Position numbers and translations under genes: made by a program. A model generated the notes under the pieces. It was not told the DNA's origin. It saw only the letters and a list, made by a program, of their open reading frames with translations, and ran no database searches. A stretch of 64,000 nucleotides of DNA from Microglena sp. YARC (lineage: Eukaryota; Chlorophyta; Chlorophyceae; Chlamydomonadales; Chlamydomonadaceae). Below, piece by piece: positions 37,860-48,312 of this stretch; position 1 is the first letter of the stretch; every line of letters starts with the position of its first letter. The stretch is from assembly GCA_022414725.1 (NCBI GenBank), contig CM039462.1, positions 1,822,900-1,886,899 of the forward strand. Direction: 5' to 3'.

Positions 37860-38136
37860 TTCGTTTCTAAGTTCTGTGATGTTGTGACGGTCAAGTCGGT
37901 GCCACCGGGTTGTGTGCCACAGTTGTCAGAGCAGGAACTGGCAAATCTTGAGGATGAGGCCAGGGAAATCTGGGCCACTCTGTCGACTGAACGATAGGAG
38001 TGTGATACTGGTGCTTTGGAGCTTGTAGTCAATTTAAAATGTTTTCCAAAAAGACAAATATGTCGATGTGGCACAATTTTTCTCAAATAAAGTGGGACAC
38101 ATATATAACTATAAGAGCATATACCCATTAAATATT

Positions 38137-39096
38137 TTAAGTTGCTTGTGTCAACGAGTCGGGTACATGGCCCTTCGTCATCATATCAACATTGTCTTTG
38201 ATAACTGCATCCAGTGTGACGTAATCTTCTGGACATCTATCTTGAAAAAAAACAGATCCAAATATTTTTCTGTAATATGCATATAAAGGGAACTCTTCCA
38301 ATCTCTCGAAATCGAAAGCTAGCTTCCAATTTGGTAAAACATTCACAACGCTGTGAATCCATCCTGGAGCCACATGAACTACCTGTCCATGGCTTTGGGA
38401 AACAATTCGGACCAAGTTGGGAACTTGGCGATGTAATTGAAACATTTCATCCGCTGACAACAAGGGGAAGTCAGTTTTTAGTCTAATAGCTTCCTCAAAC
38501 TTGTCTCTGACGACCTCCACACAATTGCTAGACTGCACAAAAGCAATAAATTCTTCAAATCCCCAAGGGGGGATAAAAAGCCAAAATGCTAATGGACCAG
38601 TCACACCTGGGGTCAATGAGAAAGCAACATTAAGTTCCCGGGTAATATCCCAATGTAAACCAGTTCCATCTCCTCCTTGTGTTGACAGAAACAACATCGT
38701 TTTCATACGTATGTTCTGGTCAGGGCGGATATTTACTGCACCAGCGTCCATAAATAGAGCCTTCGCTATACTATCTAGCTCATTGTTGTGCAATAAATCC
38801 AATGTGGTTTGGAAGTATACACGTGTGATGAAATACTCAGTATTTTTGACATTCAATTTAGTGACATGAGGGATATTATTTCTTATTTTCTCGGAAAGCA
38901 TGTTATACTTCTCTTCTGAATCGAAGGAGTCCTGAATGATTCTGAACAGCTCGGATGCTGTGGGTAATACCTCCCACGATGTGGAGACAATAGTGGGAGT
39001 GTATCTGTGCATATCAATCGTAATTGCCGCATGAGAAACTAACTCCAACACCTTCCTAGCTACAGCAGAGATGTCCTTATTCAAAAATATAGTCAT
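38137..39096 (-). CDS. JmjC/cupin-type 2-oxoglutarate Fe(II) dioxygenase-like, 319 aa
   Basis: ATG at 39096. The middle contains GGDGTGLHWDITRELNVAF, with the HxD part of the iron-binding triad, and further on VHVAPGWIHSVVNVLPNWK, giving the distal His, followed by LAFDFE, as in JmjC domains. Such enzymes hydroxylate or demethylate protein side chains, sometimes histones; the target cannot be read here. The whole domain is intact with a helical N-terminal extension of about 90 residues. A family C end lies just beyond its stop (about 38,083). Confidence 0.75.
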   Translation of the reverse strand: MTIFLNKDISAVARKVLELVSHAAITIDMHRYTPTIVSTSWEVLPTASELFRIIQDSFDSEEKYNMLSEKIRNNIPHVTKLNVKNTEYFITRVYFQTTLDLLHNNELDSIAKALFMDAGAVNIRPDQNIRMKTMLFLSTQGGDGTGLHWDITRELNVAFSLTPGVTGPLAFWLFIPPWGFEEFIAFVQSSNCVEVVRDKFEEAIRLKTDFPLLSADEMFQLHRQVPNLVRIVSQSHGQVVHVAPGWIHSVVNVLPNWKLAFDFERLEEFPLYAYYRKIFGSVFFQDRCPEDYVTLDAVIKDNVDMMTKGHVPDSLTQAT

Positions 39097-39150
39097 GTCA
39101 TGTGAAAAATATAGTCAGGTAAATATACTTGGAACGATACGAAGTGCTCA

Positions 39151-39393
39151 GTGACTCCCAATAGGGATTCAGACAGAAAAGAAGCACACATAGACAGCTC
39201 ACCCACCTCATACATGACATCGAGGATGCGGCCCACTCAAGAAGACCTGTTTGCTGCCTACTTTGACTTCTCATCTGCCTGTAATACGGTGGACCATGAC
39301 AAGCTGCTCCAAACTATGTATGACCTTGGAATCACCGTGGATGTCATTGAAACAGTGAAAGGAATTTACAACGGGGCTAATACCCACATGTAA
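39151..39393 (+). pseudogene. Non-LTR retrotransposon reverse transcriptase fragment
   Basis: From about 39,240 the frame reads FAAYFDFSSACNTVDHDKLL and continues LGITVDVIETVKGIYNGA, the first catalytic Asp block of LINE-type reverse transcriptases. The second (xADD) block and the endonuclease are absent, so only a scrap is left. It marks the left border of the minisatellite-rich block. Confidence 0.7.
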
Positions 39394-39479
39394 CTCAACA
39401 ACACTCAAGGCAAACCAATTCAAATCACAAGAGGCACCATCCAAGCATCAGCCAATCAAGCATGCACACACAAAACAAC

Positions 39480-39840
39480 TGGCTACACATACATGGTCGC
39501 ACAGCCATGTGCTAGTACATACACACACATCTGGCAAACACAAGTACATACACACATCTGGCAAACACAAGTACATACACACACATCAGGCAAACATGAA
39601 CACACTCAGCCAATCAAGCATTAGCACAGAAACAATTTGCTATCCATGTACTGCCGCACAGCAATGTGCTAGTACATATATACACATCTGGCTATCCATG
39701 CACTACAAGACAACCCCATGCAAACACAAACACACTCAAATACACGGATATGCAAGCACAATACAAATTAATAATCATGCACTTCCACACAGCACTGTGC
39801 ACACACATACACACACATCTGGCTACTAATAAATCATTGT
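39480..39840. repeat. CA-rich short tandem repeats
   Basis: Repeats of ACACACATCTGGCAAACACA and related pieces. Open frames here (His/Thr-rich) are artefacts of the repeats. Nothing else seen. Confidence 0.7.
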
Positions 39841-39889
39841 TCTCATTTCAAATTACTCACCAAGATTGGATGTGTCTTCTTTAAAAGCA

Positions 39890-40051
39890 TCAGCCCCCCC
39901 CCCTTCCTTCAACTACCAAGGCTGATCCGAACAATGAAGGACTACGCATTGACTCGGTGGCTGCAGCCTTTAGCTTTGCAGCTTTCCTCACACCTCGAGA
40001 ATTGTTCGAGGGTCCCTTAGTATTCTGGGCTACCTGGGTTGACTTGGGCAT
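39890..40051 (-). CDS. MPKS exon, left copy
   Basis: Starts at ATG 40051 (MPKSTQVAQNTKGPSNN), five bases after an acceptor-like CGTAACACAG at the outer tip of the left inverted repeat arm. Basic and Ala-rich, about 53 codons. The right arm has a matching outward start (MPKSSYVNL) at 48,467. Either a first coding exon preceded by a 5' UTR intron, or a downstream exon in another phase. Confidence 0.35.
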   Translation of the reverse strand: MPKSTQVAQNTKGPSNNSRGVRKAAKLKAAATESMRSPSLFGSALVVEGRGGG

Positions 40052-41055
40052 GTTTCCTGTGTTACGAAACAATGGAGCATAAAATCAGTCAGGCAGTCAG
40101 GCAGGCAGGCAGTGCAGCAACAGCATTTGACTATCCTGTAACATAGATCCTACAAGCTCAACTCGATCTAGCATCCTGTAAGTTATTGAACATTCGCGAC
40201 AGTGCACGCAGGCAGTGCAGCAGCAGCATCTAACAACTATCTTGTAAGCTATATCCGACCATCTCAACTCGATCTAGCATCCTGTCAGTTATCGAACAGT
40301 CGCGACAGTGCAGGAAGGCATTGCAGCAGCAGCAGCAGCATCTAACAACTATCCTGTAAGCTATATCCGACCAGCTCAACTCGATCTAGCATCCTGTCAG
40401 TTATCGAACAGTCGCGACAGTGCAGGCAAGCATTGCAGCAGCAGCATCTAACAACTATCCTGTAAGCTATATCCGACCAGCTCAACTCGATCTAGCATCC
40501 TGTCAGTTACCGAACAGTCGCGACAGTGCAGGCAAGCATTGCAGCAGCAGCATCTAACAACTATCCTGTAAGCTATTTCCGACCAGCTCAACTCGATCTA
40601 GCATTCTGTAAGTTATCGAACAGTCGCGCCAGTGCAGGCAGGCAGGCAGTGCAGCAGCAGCATCTAACAACTATCCTGTAAGCTAGATCCGACCAACTTC
40701 ACCTGGTTGATTGAACAAACGCGATTGAGCGAGCGAGCAAGCACTTCCTGAGCAATGCGAGCAAGCACTTCCTGCGCGATGCGAGCGAGCGAGCAAGCAC
40801 TTCCTGAGCAATGCAATTCGGCAATGCAATTCAAATTAGCGAACAGGCGATGCAACTCGTCGCGAAATCATGGAAGCTATTCCAAAGACACCTCACCTTG
40901 GGCTTCCGAATTTCCAGGAATTGAGTGGTAACCAGCGAAAGATGTGGTGCTTCCTCGCTGGACCGAGCATATGAACCTACCAAACCCTTATCATGTTTCA
41001 GCTGAAGATCGCGACGTTTGCGGTCAGCCAGCATTCCGACGAACACGTCATTCAT
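40041..41055 (-). repeat. Long inverted repeat, left arm
   Basis: Contains about five copies of a roughly 115-bp unit (GATCTAGCATCCTGTCAGTT, CGACAGTGCAGG, CAGCAGCAGCATCTAACAAC) in inverse orientation to 47,500-48,430. Both tips also match the other arm: the outer GACTTGGGCAT...TGTTACGAAA, and the inner exon-like block with FLEIRKPK followed by GTGAGG. Read outward (minus strand) the arm looks like exon, intron filled with tandem repeats, acceptor, next exon. Confidence 0.8.
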
Positions 41056-41224
41056 CCTTTTCGTCCTTTTCGTCCTTTTCGTCCCTTTCGTCCTTCGTCC
41101 TTCGTCCTTTTCGTCCTTCGTCCTTCGTCTACTTCTAATACTACATCTAGATGGAAACTACATTTCTACTCCTTTTCTTCTAGGACTCCTGCATCGAGAT
41201 GGAAACTACTATGCAGGTGGTGAG

Positions 41225-41440
41225 TGAGTGTGCGTGCGCGCGTGTTTTCCCAGCTACTGACGAAACCCTGTGGTGTTTTCACTGATACTGTCGACTGCGT
41301 GCGCGCGTGTTTTCCCAGCTTCTGACGAAACCCTGTGGTGTTTTCACAGATACTGACGACTGCGTGCGCGCGTGTTTTCCCAGCTACTAACAAAACCCTG
41401 TGGTGTTTTCACAGATACTGACGAAACCCTGTGGTGTTTT
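41225..41440. repeat. Tandem repeat, about 65-70 bp
   Basis: Three to four units with GTGCGCGCGTGTTTTCCCAG and CGAAACCCTGTGGTGTTTTC. Upstream, 41,055-41,120 is a TTCGTCC microsatellite. No gene. Confidence 0.7.
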
Positions 41441-41444
41441 CCCA

Positions 41445-41990
41445 GCTTTTGATTTTGTTGGGGCACTGATTTCACTGTTTGCACTGCTTTTCTCGCTGGC
41501 GCAGATCGTCCCTGACGTTATCGACCTGTTATGCTTGTCGTCTTCGGATGACGAGGACTCCTCAATGGAGTCATTGGATACTTGCGACTCCCCCAATGTG
41601 GCCGTTAAGCTTGAGAGCGTCCCCAGCCCTCCTCCCCTGTCGCCATACTTCTCTTTCGATACCCCCCCCCCATCCCTCCTCCCCTGTCGCCATACTCCTC
41701 TGTCGCTACCCCCCCCCCATCCCTCCTCCCCTGTCGCCCTCCTCCTCTGTCGCTACCCCCCCAGCCCTCCTCCACTGTCGCCATACTCCTCTGTCGCTAC
41801 CCCCCCAGCCCTCCTCTGTCGCTACCCCCCCAGCCCTCCTCCCCTGTCGCCATACTCCTCTGTCGCTACCCCCCCCAGCCCTCCTCCCCTGTCGTCATAC
41901 TCCTCTGTCGCTACCCCCCAGCCCTCCTCCTCTGTCGCCATACTCCTCTGTCGCTACCCCCCCCCCAGCCCTCCTCCCCAGTCATCGTCG
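41445..41990 (+). CDS. Acidic/Pro-rich exon with SUMO-interacting-like motif
   Basis: The open frame carries a hydrophobic stretch (ALISLFALLFSLAQIVPDV), then VIDLLCLSSSDDEDSS, which fits a SUMO-interacting motif (hydrophobic core followed by Ser/acidic residues), then a Ser/Pro linker and a CCCCTGTCGCCATACTCCTC minisatellite (41,620-41,970). A gene here would be multi-exon: CTTTTCTCGCTGGCGCAG precedes the SIM-like part as an acceptor candidate. Only the first 60 codons look convincing. Confidence 0.3.
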
Positions 41991-42009
41991 CTGGTAGTCA
42001 GCGTGAGTT

Positions 42010-42560
42010 TTTTACTGTGTTTACCATGGGGTTGCATGGGGCATGCGGTGTGTACCATGGGGCATGCTGTGTTTACCATGAGGTTGCATGAGGCATGGGT
42101 TTGCATGGGGCAGGCGGTGTGTACCATGGGGCATGCTGTGTTTACTATGAGGTTGCATGGGGGTGCATGGGGCATGCGGTGTGTGCCATGGGGTTGCATG
42201 AGGCATGGAGTTGCATGGGGCATGCTGTGTTTACCATGATGTTGCATGGGGCATGCGGTGTGTACCATGGGGTTGCATGGGGCAAGCGGTGTGTACCATG
42301 GGGTTGCATGGGGCATGCGGTGTGTGCAATTGGGTTGCATGGGGCATGCCATGGGGTTGCATGGGGCATGCGGTGTGTGCCATGGGGTTGCATGGGGCAT
42401 GCGGTGTGTACCATGGGGTTGCATAGGGCATGCGGTGTGATCCATGGGGTTGCATTGGGCATGCGGTGTGTACCATGGGGTTGCATGGGGCATGCGGTGT
42501 GTACCATGGGGTTGCATGGGGCATGCGATGTGTGCCATGGGGTTGCATGAGGAATGGGGT
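42010..42560. repeat. Minisatellite, GCATGGGGCATGCGGTGTGT type
   Basis: About eighteen imperfect units of 21-33 bp built from CCATGGGGTTGCATGGGGCA and GCATGCGGTGTGTA. Related arrays lie at 48.6-48.92 and 50.57-50.76 kb. Most frames on both strands are open, giving false MPHGTHRM-type proteins. Confidence 0.85.
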
Positions 42561-42611
42561 TGCATCACCACACACAGTTTTCAATTCAATTCAATTCATT
42601 GGGTCCTGCAG

Positions 42612-42770
42612 GTGGATATCATTCGACGATCTTGCAAAGGTCGGCACGCCAACTTTTTCAGAGATGATTCTAGATTCCAAGTCCACAGCATTGTGGATGT
42701 GAAGATGGTGTTTGGGAGTGATTGCGTTGGTGTGGTGGAGCCTCACTACCTCTACATCCCAATGTTCCGA
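42612..42770 (+). CDS. Internal exon, 53 codons
   Basis: Starts after CCTGCAG and ends before GTGAGTAA, a good acceptor and donor pair; the frame is open throughout with ordinary composition (VDIIRRSCKGRHANFFRDD). Length is a multiple of three. No domain recognised. It lies upstream of the chromodomain-like exon and could belong to the same gene. Confidence 0.4.
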
Positions 42771-42776
42771 GTGAGT

Positions 42777-42830
42777 AATGGGCGTTTCTGCCTCCAGGCG
42801 GATTTTTTGAAATTTCTACTCAGAATTTAT
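42777..42830 (+). mobile_element. Family H MITE end
   Basis: AATGGGCGTTTCTGCCTCCA then the subterminal GCGGATTTTTTGAAATTTCT, as in the complete copy at 16.13 kb. The other end is missing, replaced by a CTGA-rich repeat. Confidence 0.65.
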
Positions 42831-42904
42831 TTGACTGACGGACTGACTAACTGATTGCATAATTGACTGACTGACTGACTTACTGACGTTGCACAAAAAA
42901 AAAA

Positions 42905-43715
42905 ATTAGGTTGTTTTTGATTGTAATGTTACTGTAATGTCAAGCACTTGTGTATGGTCATACTGAATCAATTAATGGATGATGCCTTGGCATAAACTTA
43001 TGTTTGAATTGACGAATTCATTGGCAATTGTCAGCCCTACTTGTAGGATGACTGGTGCAGTGAGATGTGTCTTCAAACAGGGTTGTGCCTTGTCAAATTC
43101 ATAGGTTGTTTTTGATTGTAATGTTACTGTAATGTCAAGCACTTGTGTATGGTCATACTGAATCAATTAATGGATGATGCCTTGGCATAAACTTATGTTT
43201 GAATTGACGAATTCATTGGCAATTGTCAGACCTACTTGTAGGATGACTGGTGCAGTGAGATGTGTCTTCAAACAGGGTTGTGCCTTGTCAAATTCATAGG
43301 TTGTTCTTGATTGTAATGTTACTGTCATGTCAAGCACTTGTGTATGGTCATACTGAATCAATTAATGGATGCTGCCTTGGCATAAACTTATGTATGAATT
43401 GACGAATTCATTGGCAATTGTCAGCCCTACTTGTAGGATGACTGGTGCAGTGAGATGTGTCTTCAAACAGGGTTGTGCCTTGTCAAATTCATATGTTGTT
43501 GACTGACTGACTGACCGCATATTTGACTGACTGACTAACCTATTGCATATTTGACTGACTGACTAACTGATTGCATAATTTACTGACTGACTAACTTATT
43601 GCATATTTGAATGACTGACTAACTGATTGCATAATTGACTGACTGTCCGCATAATTGACTGACTGACTAACTGATTGCATATTTGACTGACTGACCGCAT
43701 AATTTGACTGTCTGA
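42905..43715. repeat. 195-bp tandem repeat followed by CTGACTGA repeats
   Basis: Three nearly identical 195-bp units (42,905-43,495; e.g. GGTCATACTGAATCAATTAA, CTTGTAGGATGACTGGTGCA), then short units of GACTGACTAACTGATTGCAT to 43,715. The minus-strand ORFs in successive units are identical repeat translations, not genes. Confidence 0.85.
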
Positions 43716-43752
43716 CTGCATGATTGAAACACATTATTCACGCTGTGCGCAG

Positions 43753-43917
43753 GTGCGGTGGAATGACCCTTACACTGCCGAGGACGACACCTGGGAGCCG
43801 GTCGACGATCTGCTGGACCTGCAAGTGTTCGCTGCCTTCATGCGCAGCGACACCTGGGTTGCGTTCGTGAAGGAGAATGCCGATGCGGTCAAGGGGTGGG
43901 AGAGGATCCGTCAATAA
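43753..43917 (+). CDS. Chromodomain-like exon
   Basis: After an acceptor-like GCTGTGCGCAG the frame reads VRWNDPYTAEDDTWEPVDDL and ends after VKGWERIRQ at a TAA. The W-x(n)-DDTWEP core is the hallmark of the second half of chromodomains, which bind methylated histone tails or occur at the end of retrotransposon integrases. The first strand and aromatic would be in the preceding exon. Whether it belongs to a host-type gene or a retroelement cannot be told. Confidence 0.5.
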   Translation: MRWNDPYTAEDDTWEPVDDLLDLQVFAAFMRSDTWVAFVKENADAVKGWERIRQ

Positions 43918-44039
43918 TATTTTGCAACACAACCTGTGTCCGCACTAGCACATGTGCGGAGGTCGCAAACGCATGAATATACAGGACCTCAAATGCCGGC
44001 CTTCGCCCCTACACGAAACCATATATTACAGTCGGAGAC

Positions 44040-44570
44040 GCAATTGATTGACGATGATCATGACGATGATTGACGATGATCATGACGATGATCATGAAGA
44101 TGATTGACGATGATCATGACGATGATTGACGATGATCATGACGATAATTGACGATGATCATTCAGGTATTCAGCCTCTGGGTTTAGACTATGATACCTGA
44201 ATGATATATGGTATGGTATCATCGTATGGTATATGATAAATTGATTATTGAATTTGTTTCATTTAGTTGCATAAACAAAATTTGATTTATTGAGTTTGTA
44301 TACACCAATTTTTTTTCATTTAGTTGCATACACAAAATTTGATTTATTGAGTTTGTAAACACCAAATTTGTTTCATTTGGTTGAATACACAAAACTTGAT
44401 TTATTTAGTTTGTATACACCAATTTTTTTTCATTTTGTTGCATACACAAAATTTGATTTATTGAGTTGGTAAACACCAAATTTGTTTCATTTAGTTGCAT
44501 ACACAAAATTTGATTTATTGAGTTTGTATACACCAAATTTGTTTCATTTAGTTGCATACACCGTATTTAT
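44040..44570. repeat. Two tandem arrays
   Basis: 44,040-44,165: GATGATCATGACGATGATTG units, next to a family F-like end (about 44,032, TACAGTCGGAGACGCAATTG). 44,225-44,570: about 65-bp units of TTGATTTATTGAGTTTGTAT and TTCATTTAGTTGCATACAC. No gene. Confidence 0.75.
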
Positions 44571-44870
44571 GATTCACAGGATGCGCCAGCCACAATGTAA
44601 TGTCTAAAGTCATCGATAGCCTCTGATAATGTTCTTAGTTCCCCCTGACATGCCAACAAGGACTCTTCCACAGTTCGAATACTGCAAATGAAACATGATA
44701 TCGGACTACTGTCTACTGAACGGTGATTGTGTACGTTGGTGGCATTTATGATGATATGATTTCATCAGAACTGTTGGGATTTTCAGTTGATCTCAAATAC
44801 AGCGGGACACACATTATACTCCAAATCCACAATTTGCCAAAGTTCCACCTTAAATTGGTATTACTCCTCA

Positions 44871-45481
44871 TCCATCGACCCAGGCGTCCGCAAAACAATG
44901 GTCACGTACTCACCAGAGAATGAGGAATCCTTCATGCTTGGTCAGGGACAGGCATCCGACCTTGTCAACCTCCTGCTGGTTCATGACAAGCTGCAGTCAA
45001 GGTTGGATACTGAGAAAACCTTACTATCAAAAGAGAGGATGAAGATAAAACTGCAGATGATTCGCATTCGGAAGAGAATTTTTTACCTCAAGAAAGAGTT
45101 TAGGGACCAGACAACAAATTTCTTGGCCGCTCGATACGATGTGTTGTTGGTACCTCAATTGGAGACGGCGAAGATAACAATCAGTGCTGAACGGGAGCTG
45201 ACAACCAAGGTTGCCCGTCAGATGCTGACTTTGAGCCACTCTGTGCGTTCAATCGGCTGAAGGAGAAGTGTGAAGAGTACGGGACAGTGTTCTTGCATGT
45301 GCTTGAGCATTACACATTGTGTACTGACTTGTCAAGTCAGACATGCCCTATGTGCGGTTTCTTAAACAAGTGTGGAGAGACATACACCTGCAAGAACTGT
45401 CAATTCACCTGCGACAGAGACATTGTGGGGGCAGCTGGCATCTTCCTGAAGGCAGTTCGAACAGAAAATCCCTGTTCGTAA
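44871..45481 (+). pseudogene. Fanzor2/TnpB-type nuclease, 5'-truncated and frameshifted
   Basis: Opens with RuvC I (IDPGVRKTMVTYSP), continues with a coiled basic helix (MIRIRKRIFYLKKEFRDQ) and RuvC II (YDVLLVPQLETAKI, Glu kept), then stops at 45,258. One base away the frame continues with the four-Cys zinc ribbon (TCPMCGF, YTCKNCQFTC) and RuvC III (CDRDIVGAAGIF) to TAA 45,479. A degenerate family C end (CTCAAATACAGCGGGACACA) sits just upstream of RuvC I, so the N-terminal half was removed there. All catalytic motifs survive, so the damage looks recent. Confidence 0.8.
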
Positions 45482-45534
45482 AGGACAGCATCCTCGGGGG
45501 AGTTGACCCCTATGATACCCCTATGGAGAATTCA

Positions 45535-45630
45535 TTGTCTTTCTTACTACATGTCCCCCGGACCCCCGGATGTGTAATAAGTTATTCATAGGTTCGAGGA
45601 TATACGGGTAGCTTAAATTCAACGGCCATA
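45535..45630 (-). mobile_element. Family E repeat end, inverted
   Basis: Complement of the block at 37,376-37,485: TCTTTCTTACTACATGTCCC, TCATAGGTTCGAGGATATAC and GGGTAGCTTAAATTCAACGG. Lies 50 bases after the Fanzor2 remnant, so the two may have belonged to one element. Confidence 0.6.
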
Positions 45631-45710
45631 CTGAGTCAAAGAGTGATACTTGGCTTGTAAGGCATGTGCGAGTACACTCAGATGAGACCAGGGACCAGTG
45701 GCAGTACAGG

Positions 45711-46427
45711 TCATCTATTATCAAAATAGGACTGGATTCCAGCTTGTGGAGCTGCCATGCAGGGGTTTGGACAGGCTGGATCAAGGTGCCCATATCCATG
45801 GCACATTGTACAGATTGTGTCTGAAGGTGCCACTGGGGTTGATGAGAAGCACTGCTTCCCATAGTGTCCTCTGCCACTGCAGTTGACACAGACCTCGGTC
45901 AGCTTATCGTCGTGGACTGGGAAGGACGGGCTGCTTGGTCTCTGGCAGCTTGTGCACTGGCCTTCATGGTGCTTGGATCCACCACAGTTTGCACAGTTGT
46001 GGACCGTTGACGCGTAAGGCGAGAGGTTTGCACAGTAAAAGGCGGTATGACCGAATCCTGTGCATATGGTGCACTGCGAAGAACCGGGTGGCCACATACC
46101 TTGCTGAGGGTTTTGGCGTCCGTGAGAGGGCAGTGCTTGGTTGACGAGTTGGACGTGGATACCGAATGCACTGAGCGCTGGGATGGCCCTGCTCACCAGG
46201 TCCATAGTTACTGCAGCATCCTGGAAAGCTCGGATATCGGATGGCTCCCCGTCCGAGGTTGGCGAGGGTGGTGCAGTAGACTCGTTGTCGGCAGACGAGG
46301 ACGTAGGGGGCTGGTGAACTGGGGTAGGAGGAGCGATGGCAGCATCCTGGGCAGAGGCTGGGTAGTCGCAGAGAGGTGTTGTTAGTGGATTATATGAGTC
46401 GTAGTAGGGGTTTACACCTTTTTGAAT
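45711..46427 (-). CDS. CCHC zinc-knuckle protein
   Basis: Open from about 46,427; first ATG is 46205. Upstream is a Pro/Ser/Ala-rich segment (QPPTSSSADNESTAPPSP). The second half has four C-x2-C-x4-H-x4-C knuckles: CTICTGFGHTAFYC, CANCGGSKHHEGQC, CVNCSGRGHYGKQC and CTMCHGYGHLDPAC. Such arrays bind single-stranded nucleic acid and occur in CNBP-like proteins and retrotransposon Gag. No protease, integrase or RT follows, so a Gag origin is only a possibility. The missing start suggests an exon. Confidence 0.65.
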   Translation of the reverse strand: MQKGVNPYYDSYNPLTTPLCDYPASAQDAAIAPPTPVHQPPTSSSADNESTAPPSPTSDGEPSDIRAFQDAAVTMDLVSRAIPALSAFGIHVQLVNQALPSHGRQNPQQGMWPPGSSQCTICTGFGHTAFYCANLSPYASTVHNCANCGGSKHHEGQCTSCQRPSSPSFPVHDDKLTEVCVNCSGRGHYGKQCFSSTPVAPSDTICTMCHGYGHLDPACPNPCMAAPQAGIQSYFDNR

Positions 46428-46924
46428 GGATGGTTAAGTAAATCCCTGGCCCAATCCTGCGAATGTAGCGCGTTGTTGGTACGCGCGTCTATTAGAGCAG
46501 ATAGGGCTGCGTTGTTGGTACGCGCGTCTATTAGAGCAGATATGGCTGGAGGGCAGTTGTCAGAATGTGGTTCATAGCCATGTAGTTGGATACAGGTGTG
46601 ATTCTGCTGCTCCTGGGGTAGTTAGATCCATCTGATGGTTCATCTATGGGCTGGTAGTCTAAATCAGCATCGAGTACTGAGAAAAACTGATGATCTGACG
46701 AGCAGGGGTGCGACAAGGTTTGTGTACCAGTCGACGAATATATCGGTACCACCCTTACCATCATTTGGCGCTTGGGACATGGCGATGCTTGGGTTGATGG
46801 TGCGAGGGTGATGAACAGAATTAGGGGGAGATGGAAATAGGAGAATTTGATATCCTGGATAGGGATAGGAAGAAGACTGGTATAGAGATCGGGCAGGAAG
46901 GGGGGGGGGGGGGTCGTGTCGCGA

Positions 46925-47110
46925 GCTACCCGGACATGCAAAACCACACGCTGGCCGGACATGCGAAACCACACGCTGGCCGGACATGCGAAACCACACG
47001 CTGGCCGGACATGCAAAACCACACGCTGGCCGGACATGCGAAACCACACGATGCCCGGACATGCGAAACCACACGATGCCCGGACATGCGAAACCACACG
47101 CTGGCCGGAG
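46925..47110. repeat. 24-bp tandem repeat, about eight copies
   Basis: Unit GACATGCGAAACCACACGCT plus GGCC, with a GATGCC variant in two copies. Upstream, 46,455-46,545 has a duplicated GTTGTTGGTACGCGCGTCTA block. ORFs over the array are not genes. Confidence 0.8.
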
Positions 47111-47169
47111 GTTCGTGTCGCTAGCTGGCTGACAGCAAACGCTCGCATCGGTTAAAGGTGACGTGTCAC

Positions 47170-48277
47170 AGGATAGACATAACAAACGTCGCGATCTTCA
47201 GCTGAAACATGATAAGGGTTTGGTAGGTTCATATGCTCGGTCCACATCTTTCGCTGGTTACCAATTCCTGGAAATTCGGAAGCCCAAGGTGAGGTGTCTT
47301 TCAAATAGCTTCCATGATTTCGCGACGAGTTGCATCGCCTGTTCGCTAATTTGAATTGCATTGCCGAATTGCATTGCTCAGGAAGTGCTCGCTCGCATCG
47401 CTCAGGAACTGCTTGCTCGCATTGCTCAGGAATTGCTTGCTCGCTCGCTCAATCGCGTTTGTTCAATCAACCAGGTGAAGTTGGTCGGATCTAGCTTACA
47501 TGATAGTTGTTAGATGCTGCTGCTGCAATGCTTGCCTGCACTGTCGCGACTGGTCGATAACTGACAGGATGCTAGATCGAGTTGAGCTGGTCGGATATAG
47601 CTTACAGGATAGTTGTTAGATGCTGCTGCTGCTTCTGCGCTGCGCTGCCTGCACTGTCGCGATTGTTCGATAGCTTATAGGATGCTATATCGAGTTGAGC
47701 TGGTCGAATCTAGCTTACAGGATAGTCAAATGCTGCTGCAATGCCTGCTTGCACTGTCACAATTGTTCTATAACTTACAGGATGCTAGATCGAGTTGAGC
47801 TGGTCGGACCTAGCTTACAGGATAGTCAAATGCTGCTGCTGCTTCTGCGCTGCCTGTGCTGCACTGTCGCTACTGTGCGATAACTGTCAGGATGCTAGAT
47901 CGAGTTGAGCTGGTCGGACCTAGCTTACAGGATAGTCAAATGCTGCTGCTGCTTCTGCGCTGCCTGCGCTGCACTGTCGCTACTGTTCGATAACTGACAG
48001 GATGCTAGATCGAGTTGAGCTGGTCGGATATAGATTACAGGATAGATGTTAGATGCTGCTGCTGCTTCTGCGCTGCGCTGCCTGCACTGTCGCTACTGTT
48101 CGATAACTGACAGGATGCTAGATCGAGTTGAGCTGGTCGGATATAGATTACAGGATAGATGTTAGATGCTGCTGCTGCTTCTGCGCTGCGCTGCCTGCAC
48201 TGTCCCTACTGTTCGATAACTGACAGGATGCTAGATCGAGTTGAGCTGGTCGGATATAGCTTACAGGATAGTTGTTA

Positions 48278-48312
<35 letters not shown>

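Noticed and set aside
37860..37997. Selenocysteine at the TGA of the HicB-like gene
   Set aside because: No convincing SECIS-like structure could be recognised by eye after the gene; nonsense mutation, read-through or sequencing error are simpler.
41954..42584. Proteins with MPHGTHRM- or MRCVPWG-type repeats here and at 48.6 and 50.6 kb
   Set aside because: Minisatellite translations; open on both strands and in several frames, without starts or flanking coding sequence.
42000..43500. CRISPR array
   Set aside because: Regular direct repeats are present, but there are no unique spacers of constant length and no cas genes; these are minisatellites.
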